Shown one piece after another: positions 50,801 to 59,769 of a DNA stretch of 64,000 nt. The notes under the pieces are model-generated. The model worked only from the letters and a program-made list of their open reading frames with translations, was not told where the DNA came from and ran no database searches. Within the stretch, counting starts at the first letter, position 1, and each line of letters begins with the position of its first letter. This DNA comes from Rana temporaria. Taxonomy: Eukaryota; Chordata; Amphibia; Anura; Ranidae. The position numbers were made by a program, and so were the translations under genes. The stretch spans positions 65,039,451-65,103,450 of the forward strand of contig NC_053492.1 of NCBI RefSeq assembly GCF_905171775.1, written 5' to 3'.

Positions 50801-53800
50801 GATGACTGGCTTCTCCTGACAGGAAACACAATCAAAAAAGAGGTTAAAAACCCCGCCCCTTCCCGTGCTCCTCAGTTCTTGATTGTGTTTCCCCACAGCG
50901 AAACGTTTATTTTTTTCCTGACCTAAGGCCTGGGGCTGGTGGTCTCCCCCTGGGAACTAAACCGCAGGCACTGGGTAGCCTTTGGGTTTGGCAAATTGTT
51001 TTCCTTCCTAGGGGGTCCCTTTTATGCTCAGGAGGACCTCACCATGTGAGATGAAGAAACCCCCCTGAGTACTGGAGTCTCCTGGGGATAGGTGGCTATC
51101 CTGGAGCTCCAGGGGCGAATCCACTCTCTCCCTGAGCTTTCCCCTTACCTTGGAGGTTTGAGGGTCACGCTCTCTCCGGTGATGGGGGTCTTTCTGTGCG
51201 GCTGGGGCTGTAACTGGGCCGTCCTGGAGGCATCATTGCCGTTTTTTCGAAATTCGGCGCCAAATCCGGCGTCCCTCAGAGCCGGCGGCGCAGGGCGATG
51301 ACGTCACGCGTACGCGTGTCACTTCCGGGTCGGCTCAAGTGAAAGATGGCGCGCTCCAGCACCAGCACGCCAGTCTCGGCTTCCCCACAGCACCGGAGAC
51401 ACCCGTGTACACACGGCAGCAGCCAAGAGAGAGCGGCGCCTTCATCCTCACGCGATGGAGCGAGAGGTTCGGTCTGCTATGGCCCTGGCTGCGGAGGAGG
51501 CCACAGGGGGTGAGTGCTCCTGATTACAGGTATGATGGGCTGGGACTTTGTAATTGTTCCTTAGTTATTACAAACATGCCTGTGTACTCTTCCTTTTTCC
51601 TTAGGGGAGGAATGTGTTGCCCAGGGGGGTGCTAGTCGATCGGCTAAGGACACTAGTCGCTCCAAAAAATGTGGCTACTGTAGTGGCAAGCTACCCTCAG
51701 ATTATTCCAAACCCTTTTGTGCCAAATGCATTGTTAAATTAGCAGGGAAGGAGACCTCTGAAATTCTTAAAGGGTTTCTAGAGGTCCAATCTGAGATGCT
51801 CTCTACACTCAAAGAATTCAAGGGGTCTTTAAAGAGCAAAGAACCTGAACCCCCTATCGCAGGGCCCTCCTCGCAAGAGAGTTCCTCTTCACAGGTTTTT
51901 AGAGTCCGTCAGGAATCCCACGGTTCCTTAGTGTCGGACTCTGAGGACTCAGAGATTCCTCCTCAGGAGGATGGCTCTGTTGGCCAGGCAGAGGAAGAAG
52001 ACGAGGATGCTAGGGCAGGCAGATATGTCTTTGCTGCTGACGATATGGAAGGCCTCCTAGAGGCAGTGTACGCCTCTGAGGAGATTCCTCAGCCTGCGGA
52101 AATAATTTCTACACAGGATAGGTTATACCAGGGCCTGCTTAAACCTCAGGCCAAAGCAATTCCGGTACACCAGTCCCTGAAGGATATCATCCTTAGGGAA
52201 TGGGCAGAGCCAGAGAAAAAGCTTTTAAGGTACAAGACCTGGAAAAGACGTTGCCCCTTTAAGGAGGAGGAGGAATCAAGATTTTTCAAAGTTCCTAGAT
52301 TAGACGCTCCACTCGCGCAAGTTTCCAAGCAGTCGGACCTCTCCTTCGAGGACACAGGCAATTTGAGGGATCCTATGGATCGGCGGGCAGAGACCTCCTT
52401 GCGTAGGGCCTGGGAAGCTAACGCGGCTGCCTTGAGCCCCGCCTTGGCTTCGGCCTGTGTTGCTAGGAATGCTAATTCCTGGATCTCAAAATTGCTGGAA
52501 CATGTGTCCCAGGGGTCAGATTCTAAGGAAATATTAGAATCCCTTCAGCTCATAGGGAGCGCAGTAGCCTATCTAGCGGACGCCTCTGTAGAAACAGTCC
52601 GTTCTACCGCAAAGACGGGAGCCCTCCTCAATTCTGCCAGAAGGGCAGTGTGGGTCAAAATGTGGAACGGGGACCTGGCGTCTAAAAACCGCCTTTGTGG
52701 TCTTCCCTTCGAGGGCTCCCTGCTCTTCGGTTCAGGCCTGGACCAGGCCCTGACCAGATCCTCAGAAAAAGGGGTACGTTTCCCTACCAAGCCTAGACAA
52801 AACAAGAAAAGATTTTTTCGAGGCCCCCAGGGTGGATTTGGAGGTAAGAACCGTCCCTCAGAAAAGAAGCCCCCTTACAACAGACGTTGGGGTGCTGGGA
52901 AGGAAAAGCAAAAGGGAGGTATCCTCTTTTCCAATCCCAAACCCAGCGACAAAGACGCCAAATGACGTGAAGGTCGGGGGAAGACTCTCCCAGTTCCTTC
53001 CCAGGTGGGAGAGTATTGCTCAAAGTCCCCATATTCTCCAGATTGTAAGAGAGGGGTACAGACTAGAGTTCCGTCAGCCTCCCCCTCCCAACTTTATTTT
53101 GACTCATTTACCCAAGGACCCTCTCAAATCAGCAGGCCTTCTGCAAAATGTCGCAGAATTGGCACAACAGGGGGTCATAGTTCCAGTCCCTGTGTACCAG
53201 AGAGGGTTGGGAGTGTACTCCCACATCTTTGTGGTTCCCAAGCCCTCAGGCAAATTTCGTTTAATTATAAATCTAAAACCCCTGAATACCTCCCTTCTCC
53301 ACAAGAAGTTTCGTATGGAGAGTATTTACAGCCTCAGGAGGCTCCTACTGAAGGAGGTTTTCATGGTCACCATCGATCTACGAGACGCGTACCTCCATGT
53401 CCCGATTTTCTTGGGGCATCAGAGGTTCCTCAGGTTCGCGATCGCCTCCGCCCAGGGAGTGCAGCATTGGCAATTTGCTGCCCTTCCTTTCGGACTGGCC
53501 TCCAGTCCAAGGGTCTTTACCAAGGTCCTGGCGGAGGCGATCGCCTTCCTGCACCTACAAGGGATAGCGATAGTCCCCTATCTCGACGACTTGATACTAT
53601 ACAATCAAAGTCGGGATCTCCTTCTTGCGGATCTGACCACTGCAATGACTACCCTCGAGTCCTTGGGGTGGATCATCAACAGGGAGAAATCCTCTCTCCT
53701 TCCAGAACAGCAAAAAGTCTATCTAGGTTTTCTGATAGATTCCTTGGAAAGGAAGCTCTTTTTACCCAACGACAAGATCCGGGGTCTCATGTCAGTGGTC

Positions 53801-56712
53801 AGATCAACGTTGGAAAGAGCAGAGTCCTCCTTCAGGGACATCATGAGAGTCTTAGGTCTAATGACTTCCTGTATTCCAGCAGTCCCGTGGGCTCAGCTCC
53901 ACTCCAGACCCCTCCAATTTTTCCTTCTTTCCTCCTGGGACGGAAAAAGGGAATCCCTAGAGCTCAGCGTCAGTCTCCCAGAACCAGTGAAGCTCTCACT
54001 GGACTGGTGGCTCATCCCACAGAACCTACAGCAAGGTCTGTCGTGGGGCCAGACCAATCCGGTCAGGATTACCACGGACGCCAGCTCATGGGGGTGGGGC
54101 GCACATCTGTACGATCTCCGTGCCCAGGGTACCTGGGGACAACGACAGAAGGGGGCCTCTTCAAATTACCGCGAGCTATTAGCGGTCGGAGAGGCTCTGA
54201 AGGCATTCGAGGACAGAATCTTGGACCAGGAGGTCCAGATCATTTCCGACAATGCGACCGCGGTGGCCTTCCTCAACCATCAGGGCGGCACCAGATCTCG
54301 CACCCTTCTAGACTTGTCCCTAGAGATCCTGGGCTGGGCCGAGCAGAGAGTTATCTCGCTCTCGGCGGTACACCTGAAAGGGACCCTCAATCTGGAAGCA
54401 GACTATTTAAGTCGCCATCCCATTCTCCAGGGGGAATGGGAACTAAATGCAGAGATTTTCAGTCTAATATGCCAGCACTTTGGCAACCCAGAGATAGATC
54501 TCTTCGCCCGCAGGGCAAACCGGTAGGTGAAGAGGTTCTTCTCTCTCTCCCAAGAAAACGGCTCGGAGGGGGTGGATGCATTGGCACAGATATGGAGGTT
54601 TCAGCTAGCCTATGCCTTTCCTCCGTTGAGCCTGATTCCGAGAGTCCTACAGAAGGTAAATCTAGCAGTAGGGAAGTTCATTCTCGTCACACCCTGGTGG
54701 CCCAAGAGGGCCTGGTTTCCCGCTCTAGAGCGAGGGTCAGTGTCGCCTCCCCTACTTCTCCCTGTCCGGGCGGACCTTCTTCATCAGGGTCCGATTTATC
54801 ACCCAGAGCCCAGCTTCTTCAAACTGACGGCCTGGTGCTTGAGAGGCGGAGCCTGAGGGAGAAGGGCTGCTCCGAGAGAGTTATTGACACACTTCTAGCC
54901 AGTAGGAAGGTAGTCACTAGACGTATTTATGCCAAGACCTGGGGCATCTTTTCTCGCTGGTGCTCAGCGAGACAGGTTTCCCAGCAGGAGACCTCAGTCA
55001 TCTTAGAATTTCTCCAAGATGGAGTAGACAAGGGGTTAGCCACAAGGACTCTAAGGGTTCAGGTGGCAGCCTTGTCGTATTTTTTGGATAGACGTCTATC
55101 CCTGGACCCCCTGGTCAAAAGGTTTCTTATAGCCAGAGACAGGTTGTCCCCAGTTCATATCTCTAGGGTTCCACCCTGGGATCTTTCTTTAGTGTTGAAT
55201 CAACTTACCAAAGCTCCGTTTGAGCCAATTGACACTATCCCCATCAGGTTACTCACCTTTAAATTCGCCTTCCTCTTGGCAATCACGACGGCCAAGAGGA
55301 TAGATGATATGCAGGCGCTCTCTATTAAAGAGCCATTTTTTCGTTTATTTGAGGACAGGGTAGTTCTAAGTCAGGACCCCCTTTACCTTCCTAAGGTAGT
55401 GACAAAGTTCCACAGGTCACAGGAGGTAATCCTCCCTTCTTTTTGTTCAAACCCCCAGAATGAAGGAGAAGCTTCCTTTCATTGTCTGGATGTTAGACGA
55501 TGTCTATTAACTTATTTAGAGAGAGTCACGGCCTTTAGACGTTCTACTCATCTTTTAATTTGTTTTTCGGGACAGAAAAGAGGCCTTCAGGCGTCCAGAG
55601 CCTCTATTGCAAGATGGATTAGGCAGGCTATTTCCTTAGCTTATGTACAAGCCTGTAAGGTAGCTCCTAATATTAGAGCACACTCCACACGGTCTCTAGC
55701 AACCTCCTGGGCAGAAAGGGCCGGAGCTTCGGTGGAGCAGATTTGCAAAGCAGCGACGTGGTCAAGTCAGAACACGTTCCTGAAGCATTACAGAGTCGAC
55801 CTACTGTCACCTCAGGACTTGGTTTTCGGGAGAAAGGTCCTGCAAGCAGTGGTCCCGCCCTAAGGTAGGCCTGAAGCTACTTGCTTCTCTCTCAGGGTGC
55901 CGTCCTGGAAGACGACTAGAGAAATAACCAGTTACACTTACCGGTAGCTGTATTTCTGGTAAGTCTTACAGGACGGCAGGCCTACTTCCCACCCTTGTGA
56001 TACATTATTGGTTTGTATTATATTTTTTTGTGGTGTTTTTTCCGTGCACTGGTGGGTTCATACTTTATCTCAAACTGAGGAGCACGGGAAGGGGCGGGGT
56101 TTTTAACCTCTTTTTTGATTGTGTTTCCTGTCAGGAGAAGCCAGTCATCTCTCAGGGTGCCGTCCTGTAAGACTTACCAGAAATACAGCTACCGGTAAGT
56201 GTAACTGGTTATTTCGCGGTCGTGTGACGTGGCTCCCAAACAAAATTGGCGTCCTTTTTTCCCCCCACAAATAGAGCTTTCTTTTGGTGGTATTTCATCA
56301 CCTCTGCAGTTTTTATTTGTTGCGCTATAAACAAAAATAGAGTGACAATTTTGAAAAAATTCAATATTTTTTTTTTACTTTTTCCTATAATAAATATTCC
56401 CAAAAAAGATTAACAAAAAACATTTTTTTGGTGTTATTTATGCTATGTAATGTTGAATGTATTTTAAATGTGATTTATATCTGTACGCTTATGGGAAATG
56501 AAATGTAATGTAAATTATATGTGTGTCTTTAAAATTCAATGAAAACCCCCCTTAGTTTAGGCCGATACGTATTCTACATACTTTTGGAAAAAAAATTGCA
56601 ATAAGCGTTTATTGATTGGTTTGCGCAAAAGTTATAGTGTCTACAAAATAGGGGATAGTTTTATGGCATTTTTATCTTTTTTTTAACTAGTAATGGCGGC
56701 AATAGGCTCTTT

Positions 56713-56765
<53 letters not shown>

Positions 56766-59231
56766 CTGCAACATTATGGCGGACACTTTTGACACGATTT
56801 TGGGACCATTGTCATTGATCAGTGCTATAAAAATGCACTGATCACTGTAAAAATGGCAGTGAAGGCATTTCCTAGGGAGAGATTTTTACTGTAGGGTGGA
56901 TGGGCTGTGTGTGACATGACACTGATCTCCACTCTGATTACACAGAGCGGAGATCAGTGTCATTTTGACTAGGCAGAGCAAGGAGATGCTTGTTTACATC
57001 AGTATCTCCCCGCTCTATCTCTCCGTAAGACGATCGCGGGTATCCCTGCGGCGATCGAGTCCGCTGGACCCACGGTTAGGCTCATGAAGCTTGTGGCAGG
57101 GTCGCGCGACCCACTACATAACAGCATCTTAAAGGGGACGTACATGTACGCCTATATGCCTGTCCGTGCCGCTCTGCCGACTTAAATAGGCGTGCGGTGT
57201 TCCTTAAGCGTCCTGTGTATATGTAAACAAAGCAGATCACCATTCTGACAGGGAGAAGGGGATGGATTCTGTGTTCCTGCAAAGCGGGGACTAGAATCCA
57301 TTCCTTCCCTTAGTAAAAGCAGCACATACATTACAAACAAATACTGTAGGGTTTGATTGCCCTAGGTGATTAACCCCTTCCCAGCCAGTGTCATTAGTAC
57401 AAGGGCATATTTTTAGCACTGATCACTGTATTGGAGTTTTTGCAAATTGTCTGCCGCAATATCGCAGTCCCAATATAAGCTGCTGATCACCGCCATTATT
57501 AGTATAAAAAATAAATAAAAAATCCATAAATATTTCTCATAGTTTGTAGATGCTATAACGTTTGTGTAAACCAATCAATATACGCTTATTGGGATTTTTT
57601 TTCCCCCCCAGAAACATGTAGCGGAATATATATTGGCCTAAACTGATGAACAATTTTTTTATTATTGGATATGCTTTATACCAGAGAATTTTTTTTATTT
57701 CGTTGTCTGCCTTTTTTTTATTTATTTTTTTGCAAAAAAATGGAATGGTCTTAAAGGGAAGTAAATCTTCTGGAGGTCAAGTGGTTTGGAAAACTTCAGC
57801 CACTAGATCAGTGGTTCTCAACCTGGGGGTCGAATGATGATTTGCCAGGGGTCACTGGATCATGGGCTGTTCTTGAAGCCCGCACCGCTCTCCCTGGAGC
57901 AGGGCTGTTCCTGGAGCCTGCGGCCACTAACTCATCCTCTTAGCAGTTGCCCATTTAAGGAGAACAAAGAGAAAGAGTGGTACATCCTAAAATGTACCAT
58001 AAGTAGGGGTGAGTTTGACTCCAACATTGCCTGTTCGCCGAACAATTTGGGAAAAGTCTATGGGAGAAATCTAAAGTGCTAATTTTAAAGGCTTATATGC
58101 AAGTTATTGTCATAAAAAGTGTTTGGGGACCCAGGTCCTGCCCCATGGGACATGTATCAATGCAAAAAAAAGTTTTAAAAAAATGGCAGTTTTTTTCGGG
58201 AGCAGCGATTTTAATAATGCTTAAAGTGAAACAATAAAAGTGAAATATTCCTTTTAAATGTCGTACCTAGGGGGGTGTAAAGTATGCCTGTAAAGCAGCG
58301 CTTGTTTCCCGTGCTTGGAACTGTCCCTGCACAAAGGTCATTTCTGAAGGACAAAAAGTCATTTAAAATCACTGCTCCTGAAAAAACTGCAGTTTTTAAA
58401 ACTTGTTTTGCATTGATACATGTCCCCTGGGACAGGACCCAGGTCCCCAAACACTTTTTAGGACAATAACGTGCATATTAGCCTTTAAAATTAGCACTTT
58501 AGATTTCAAACGTCCGAGTCCCATGGTGTTTTAAAGTTCACACAAACTTTTGGTCTGTTTGCAGGTTCTGGTGCGAACCGAACGGGGGGTGTTTGGCTCA
58601 TCCCTAGCCATAAGGGGTTTTAATATTGTATGAGTGGACTCAGGGAGCACTAAATGTCTGTGGGTTGGGGGCACAAATTACTTGGGTGCTGACAACCCAT
58701 GCTACGAAAATAATTTTACTGTTAGGGGCCCCCACAACTTGGGAAATTTTTATTAAGGGATCACGGCACTAGAAAGGTTGAGAACCACTGCACTAGATGA
58801 AGCTGATGATCATAGGAAATTCGTAACTATGATTGTCAGTGCCCTCTAGTAGTGGCCATAATTCACTATGTTCTGTGTAAATACAATTCTGGAGAGAAAA
58901 TAGCCTAGTAATTTGTTTGCCTTCAGACCAAATGCACATGCAGTTTCACAGACCTGAATAGCTCTGCAAATTCTTAGATAAAACACCTCTAAGTGTGTGG
59001 AAAAACAATACTAGTTGTTCATGTCTCTAATTCTGTATATGATAAATTATGAACTGTGAATACCGAAAAATATTTTTTGCACCTTCTGATTAGTTCATTT
59101 TTTACTTGTCAGATCCGTTTACCACCTGAAGTGAACAGGATATTGTACATCAGGAATTTGCCCTATAAAATCACTGGGGAGGAAATGTACGATATCTTTG
59201 GAAAGTACGGACCTATTCGTCAGATCAGAGT
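44778..59231 (+). CDS. SF3B6: SF3B6 (SF3b14a/p14), first two coding exons; rest beyond window
   Basis: RNA-recognition-motif protein of the U2 snRNP SF3b complex that lies close to the branch-point adenosine during splicing. Exon 1 (44778-44807) codes ten residues, MAMQAAKRAN; exon 2 (59113-59231) codes IRLPPEVNRILYIRNLPYK and on to QIR plus two bases of the next codon. RNP2 is ILYIRNL, and the KYGPIRQIR segment leads into the second RRM strand. Junction phases are 0 and 2, donors are GTGAGT and GTAAGT, and the exon 2 acceptor is TTACTTGTCAG. The human protein is about 125 residues, so roughly 50 of those are present. Remaining exons were looked for in 59232-64000 and not seen. Intron 1 is about 14.3 kb and filled with mobile DNA. 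Confidence 0.95.
44878..46455. repeat. 28-bp minisatellite in SF3B6 intron 1
   Basis: About 56 units of TCTCTGGGGGGCTCCCGTCC then CATCTATG begin about 70 bp after exon 1. No stop codon exists in any plus frame, and a 28-bp unit shifts frame each time, so three long overlapping frames (about 517-588 codons) are purely repeat artefacts. Variants (CAAATATATG, GGAGGG, 27-bp units) recur as a block with a 476-bp offset (17 units). From about 46165 to 46390 the units become 29 bp by one extra G. Confidence 0.97.
46488..46740. repeat. Dispersed repeat with AATGGGGACACTGGTTCTGG
   Basis: GGAACTCTTCCAATGGGGAC and CACTTCCTGCTTTGGC identify the same family as 61285-61450, 47975-48085 and (reverse) 29815-29970. 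Non-coding. Confidence 0.65.
46741..47178. repeat. Family C TTAA element
   Basis: TTAAAGAGGTTGTTAACCTC at the left, ACTTTCTCTTTAA at the right. The interior carries CGCATGCGCCTGGG and GCGCATGCGCCGG. 438 bp. Confidence 0.78.
47179..47510. other. Unassigned intronic sequence
   Basis: C-run at 47237-47249, then AACCGCCACTGGTTATAACCC, the inverse of a segment near 46640. Nothing coding recognised. Confidence 0.45.
47511..47650. repeat. 140-bp MITE with about 50-bp inverted ends
   Basis: Left ATGCAATTAGCGGACCTCC continues through ACTACAAGTCCCATGAGGC; the right arm is its near-exact complement, ending GGTCCGCTAATTGCAT. Only about 40 bp separate the arms, so it can fold almost entirely. Confidence 0.85.
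47651..48372. other. Intronic sequence with repeat fragments
   Basis: 47910-47970 is a fragment of the GGTTCACAC MITE (GGCTGGGTTCACACTATTGC); 47975-48085 belongs to the AATGGGGACAC repeat. No gene recognised. Confidence 0.5.
48480..49600 (-). mobile_element. 5'-truncated non-LTR retrotransposon (L2/CR1-like)
   Basis: Only the end of the reverse transcriptase and a short 3' end with an AAATA-type tail (plus strand TTATTTATTTATTTATT at 48488-48508) are present. This is the usual outcome of target-primed reverse transcription that stops early. Orientation is opposite to SF3B6. Confidence 0.85.
48657..49610 (-). pseudogene. LINE reverse transcriptase C-terminal remnant
   Basis: On the minus strand, upstream of 49394, the sequence encodes GVLQGSALSPLLFNIYLR-like residues and VYADDTQFY, the catalytic YADD of RT domain 5. 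Then come ECMVLCNQPW, QVRNLGIILDERLTL, SRLDYCNALYLGLP, LQLIQNAAARLLTG and HWLPVKERVLFKT. A short deletion between RRDHIT and HALHWLPV (near 48960) shifts the frame. The conserved order fits L2/CR1-clade elements. No endonuclease domain remains. Confidence 0.85.
49701..50176. other. Unassigned intronic sequence
   Basis: No gene recognised; AATCGATCAG and TGATCAACTCGGCTTGATC words near 50000-50060 hint at an old fold-back. Confidence 0.4.
50177..50558. repeat. Family D MITE with a family E fragment inside
   Basis: Ends AAAGCCTCGTACACACGC and complement AAAGGCCCATACACACGA. The middle (50279-50460) is a partial family E copy: GGGTTATTTACGAAGGGCAA, CACTACAAGTGC and CCAATCATGTGCAAG. Confidence 0.8.
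50784..50877 (+). repeat. DIRS left inverted terminal repeat, core
   Basis: AGGACGGCACCCTGAGAG to GTGCTCCTCAGTT is an exact or near-exact inverse of 56073-56167. The outermost 18 bp (TTTCTCTAGTCGTCTTCC) is unique to this end. Confidence 0.92.
51455..52965 (+). CDS. DIRS gag-like ORF, probably spliced
   Basis: The main exon runs 51605-52965. Before any ATG in that frame it encodes a zinc motif, CGYCSGKL then FCAKC (CxxC-x14-CxxC). Joining 51455-51509 (MEREVRSAMALAAEEATG) to 51605 across GTGAGT..TTTTTCCTTAG gives an uninterrupted frame of about 472 residues. Without splicing, the first ATG is at 51796. The middle has acidic serine-rich stretches (SDSEDSEIPPQEDG); the C-terminus is basic (KKRFFRGPQGG, KEKQKGG), as in nucleic-acid-binding gag tails. 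The end overlaps RT/RNase H by about 130 bp. Confidence 0.75.
52832..54856 (+). pseudogene. DIRS reverse transcriptase / RNase H with one nonsense codon
   Basis: The RT palm is visible: KFRLIINLKPLN, MVTIDLRDAYLHV (first Asp), FAALPFGLASSPRVFTKVL and YLDDLIL (YxDD at 53579-53590). RNase H follows: ITTDASSWGWGAHL, SNYRELLAVGEAL, ISDNATAVAFLNHQ and NLEADYLSR. The frame ends at TAG 54524-54526 directly after IDLFARRANR. The same frame then continues FFSLSQENGSEGVDAL, YAFPPLSLIPRVLQK and VTPWWPKRAWFPAL to 54856, sequence expected to be part of the DIRS polyprotein. A single substitution (for example CAG to TAG) would account for it. Everything upstream is open. Confidence 0.88.
53005..55863 (+). 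CDS. DIRS tyrosine recombinase (domain about 54841-55860)
   Basis: This frame is open for 952 codons, overlapping RT/RNase H in a different frame for its first 600. The true start is uncertain, though extensive overlap is known for DIRS1. The recombinase is the C-terminal 340 residues: a SAM-like region around RRIYAKTWGIFSRWCS, then catalytic Arg in TTAKRIDDMQAL, the HSTR box in IRAHSTRSLATSWAERAG and the Tyr in FLKHYRVD. The Arg-His-Arg-Tyr set is complete, so it may be catalytically competent. Confidence 0.85.
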   Translation: MGEYCSKSPYSPDCKRGVQTRVPSASPSQLYFDSFTQGPSQISRPSAKCRRIGTTGGHSSSPCVPERVGSVLPHLCGSQALRQISFNYKSKTPEYLPSPQEVSYGEYLQPQEAPTEGGFHGHHRSTRRVPPCPDFLGASEVPQVRDRLRPGSAALAICCPSFRTGLQSKGLYQGPGGGDRLPAPTRDSDSPLSRRLDTIQSKSGSPSCGSDHCNDYPRVLGVDHQQGEILSPSRTAKSLSRFSDRFLGKEALFTQRQDPGSHVSGQINVGKSRVLLQGHHESLRSNDFLYSSSPVGSAPLQTPPIFPSFLLGRKKGIPRAQRQSPRTSEALTGLVAHPTEPTARSVVGPDQSGQDYHGRQLMGVGRTSVRSPCPGYLGTTTEGGLFKLPRAISGRRGSEGIRGQNLGPGGPDHFRQCDRGGLPQPSGRHQISHPSRLVPRDPGLGRAESYLALGGTPERDPQSGSRLFKSPSHSPGGMGTKCRDFQSNMPALWQPRDRSLRPQGKPVGEEVLLSLPRKRLGGGGCIGTDMEVSASLCLSSVEPDSESPTEGKSSSREVHSRHTLVAQEGLVSRSRARVSVASPTSPCPGGPSSSGSDLSPRAQLLQTDGLVLERRSLREKGCSERVIDTLLASRKVVTRRIYAKTWGIFSRWCSARQVSQQETSVILEFLQDGVDKGLATRTLRVQVAALSYFLDRRLSLDPLVKRFLIARDRLSPVHISRVPPWDLSLVLNQLTKAPFEPIDTIPIRLLTFKFAFLLAITTAKRIDDMQALSIKEPFFRLFEDRVVLSQDPLYLPKVVTKFHRSQEVILPSFCSNPQNEGEASFHCLDVRRCLLTYLERVTAFRRSTHLLICFSGQKRGLQASRASIARWIRQAISLAYVQACKVAPNIRAHSTRSLATSWAERAGASVEQICKAATWSSQNTFLKHYRVDLLSPQDLVFGRKVLQAVVPP
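55889..55980 (+). repeat. DIRS internal complementary region
   Basis: Joins the complement of the left terminus (GGAAGACGACTAGAGAAA) directly to the complement of the right terminus (AACCAGTTACACTTACCGG). This is the bridge template used in DIRS replication to make the full circle. The overlap of the two ends is TTT or TTTC. Confidence 0.93.
56073..56215 (+). repeat. DIRS right inverted terminal repeat
   Basis: Inverse of the left core (56073-56167), then about 48 bp unique to this end, with GTCTTAC-like sequence and CTACCGGTAAGTG to GGTTATTTC. Matches the internal complementary region. Confidence 0.92.
56715..56764. repeat. (TA)n microsatellite
   Basis: About 50 bp of TA inside the family B copy, so it probably expanded after insertion. 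Confidence 0.95.
57208..57740 (-). repeat. Family B-related fragment
   Basis: AACCCCTTCCCAGCCAGTG, CGCCATTATTAGTA and GTAAACCAATCAATATACGC follow the reverse family B order, with strong divergence and no termini. Confidence 0.6.
57809..58790. mobile_element. Non-autonomous hAT element with perfect 8-bp target duplication
   Basis: Ends CAGTGGTTCTCAACCT and complement of AGGTTGAGAACCACTG are typical hAT/Charlie-like termini. Both flanks carry CACTAGAT (57801-57808 and 58791-58798), an exact 8-bp duplication. There is no transposase; the interior is mostly another inserted element. Confidence 0.95.
58004..58607. repeat. Fold-back element nested in the hAT element
   Basis: TAGGGGTGAGTTTGAC and CTAGGGATGAGCCAAAC (complement) are the ends. 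Inside, AAAGTGTTTGGGGACCCAGG near 58118 pairs with CCTGGGTCCCCAAACACTTT near 58455, and CATGGGACATGTATCAATGC with its inverse near 58420, giving long arms. Confidence 0.8.
58799..59112. other. End of SF3B6 intron 1
   Basis: No repeat recognised; ends with TTTTACTTGTCAG acceptor. Confidence 0.55.
59113..59231 (+). CDS. SF3B6: SF3B6 coding exon 2
   Basis: 119 bp, codes 39 residues and two bases of a Val codon; contains RNP2 (ILYIRNL) and GKYGPIRQIR. Donor GTAAGT. Confidence 0.96.
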
Positions 59232-59769
59232 GTAAGTGTTTTTTTTTTCCCTTGCAGCCCGTTTGGCAAAGTGAATAGTAAAAAATGTGATGCATGGCTT
59301 GTATTTTGAATTGAATTTTGTTGCTGCATGCTGGTGTCTGTGGGTTTAAGAAGCAGTGTATTCAGTAAGCACTTATTTTAAGTGATTTTTCTTTTTTATG
59401 CAACTACTTTTCTACTGTAGTATGTTTTTGAATGGCTTATTGGCGGCCCTTTTTTTTTACCCAGTGCCATTTACAAATGACATTGAATAAATAGTCGTTG
59501 GGTGGCCAATCTGCCCAGCGATCGCTGTGTACTTGGCTGTGTACTTAGATGTCTGGGTGCACACTGTACCAAGCCGACCCGAGGGGCTGGGCAATGTGAT
59601 CACTGTGATTAGTTATCACAATGATCACGTGGTGCCATTTTCAGTGCTGATCCCCCCCACAACAGGGAAAGAGAGATTGTGTAATTGTAAATGGGGCCCG
59701 AATGAATGGCTCAGCAGCTGTTCTCTATTCATTCTGTTGCAGCGACACAAGGATCATTTTTTTTTTTAA
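59232..59769. other. Unassigned SF3B6 intron 2
   Basis: AT-rich start, then CGATCGCTGTGTACTTGGC; 59440-59700 may be a degraded repeat. No gene. Confidence 0.45.

Larger units (their letters stand above)
50766..56215 (+). mobile_element. DIRS1-like tyrosine-recombinase retrotransposon, near complete
   Basis: 5.45 kb with the full DIRS architecture: non-identical inverted terminal repeats, gag, RT/RNase H, tyrosine recombinase and an internal complementary region. The family replicates through a circular intermediate and integrates by tyrosine recombination without target duplication. Here the flanking family B sequence shows no duplication. Identified defects are one nonsense codon in RT/RNase H; the recombinase and gag are open. 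It lies in the same direction as SF3B6, inside intron 1. Confidence 0.95.
50690..57207 (+). repeat. Family B element split by the DIRS insertion
   Basis: 50690-50765 is the left end (TTAACCACTTAAGCCCCGG to CACTTTAACTGACAA). It resumes at 56216 with GCGGTCGTGTGACGTGGC and continues to about 57207. Intact copies at 19309 and 35813 show these are adjacent in the family. Confidence 0.88.
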
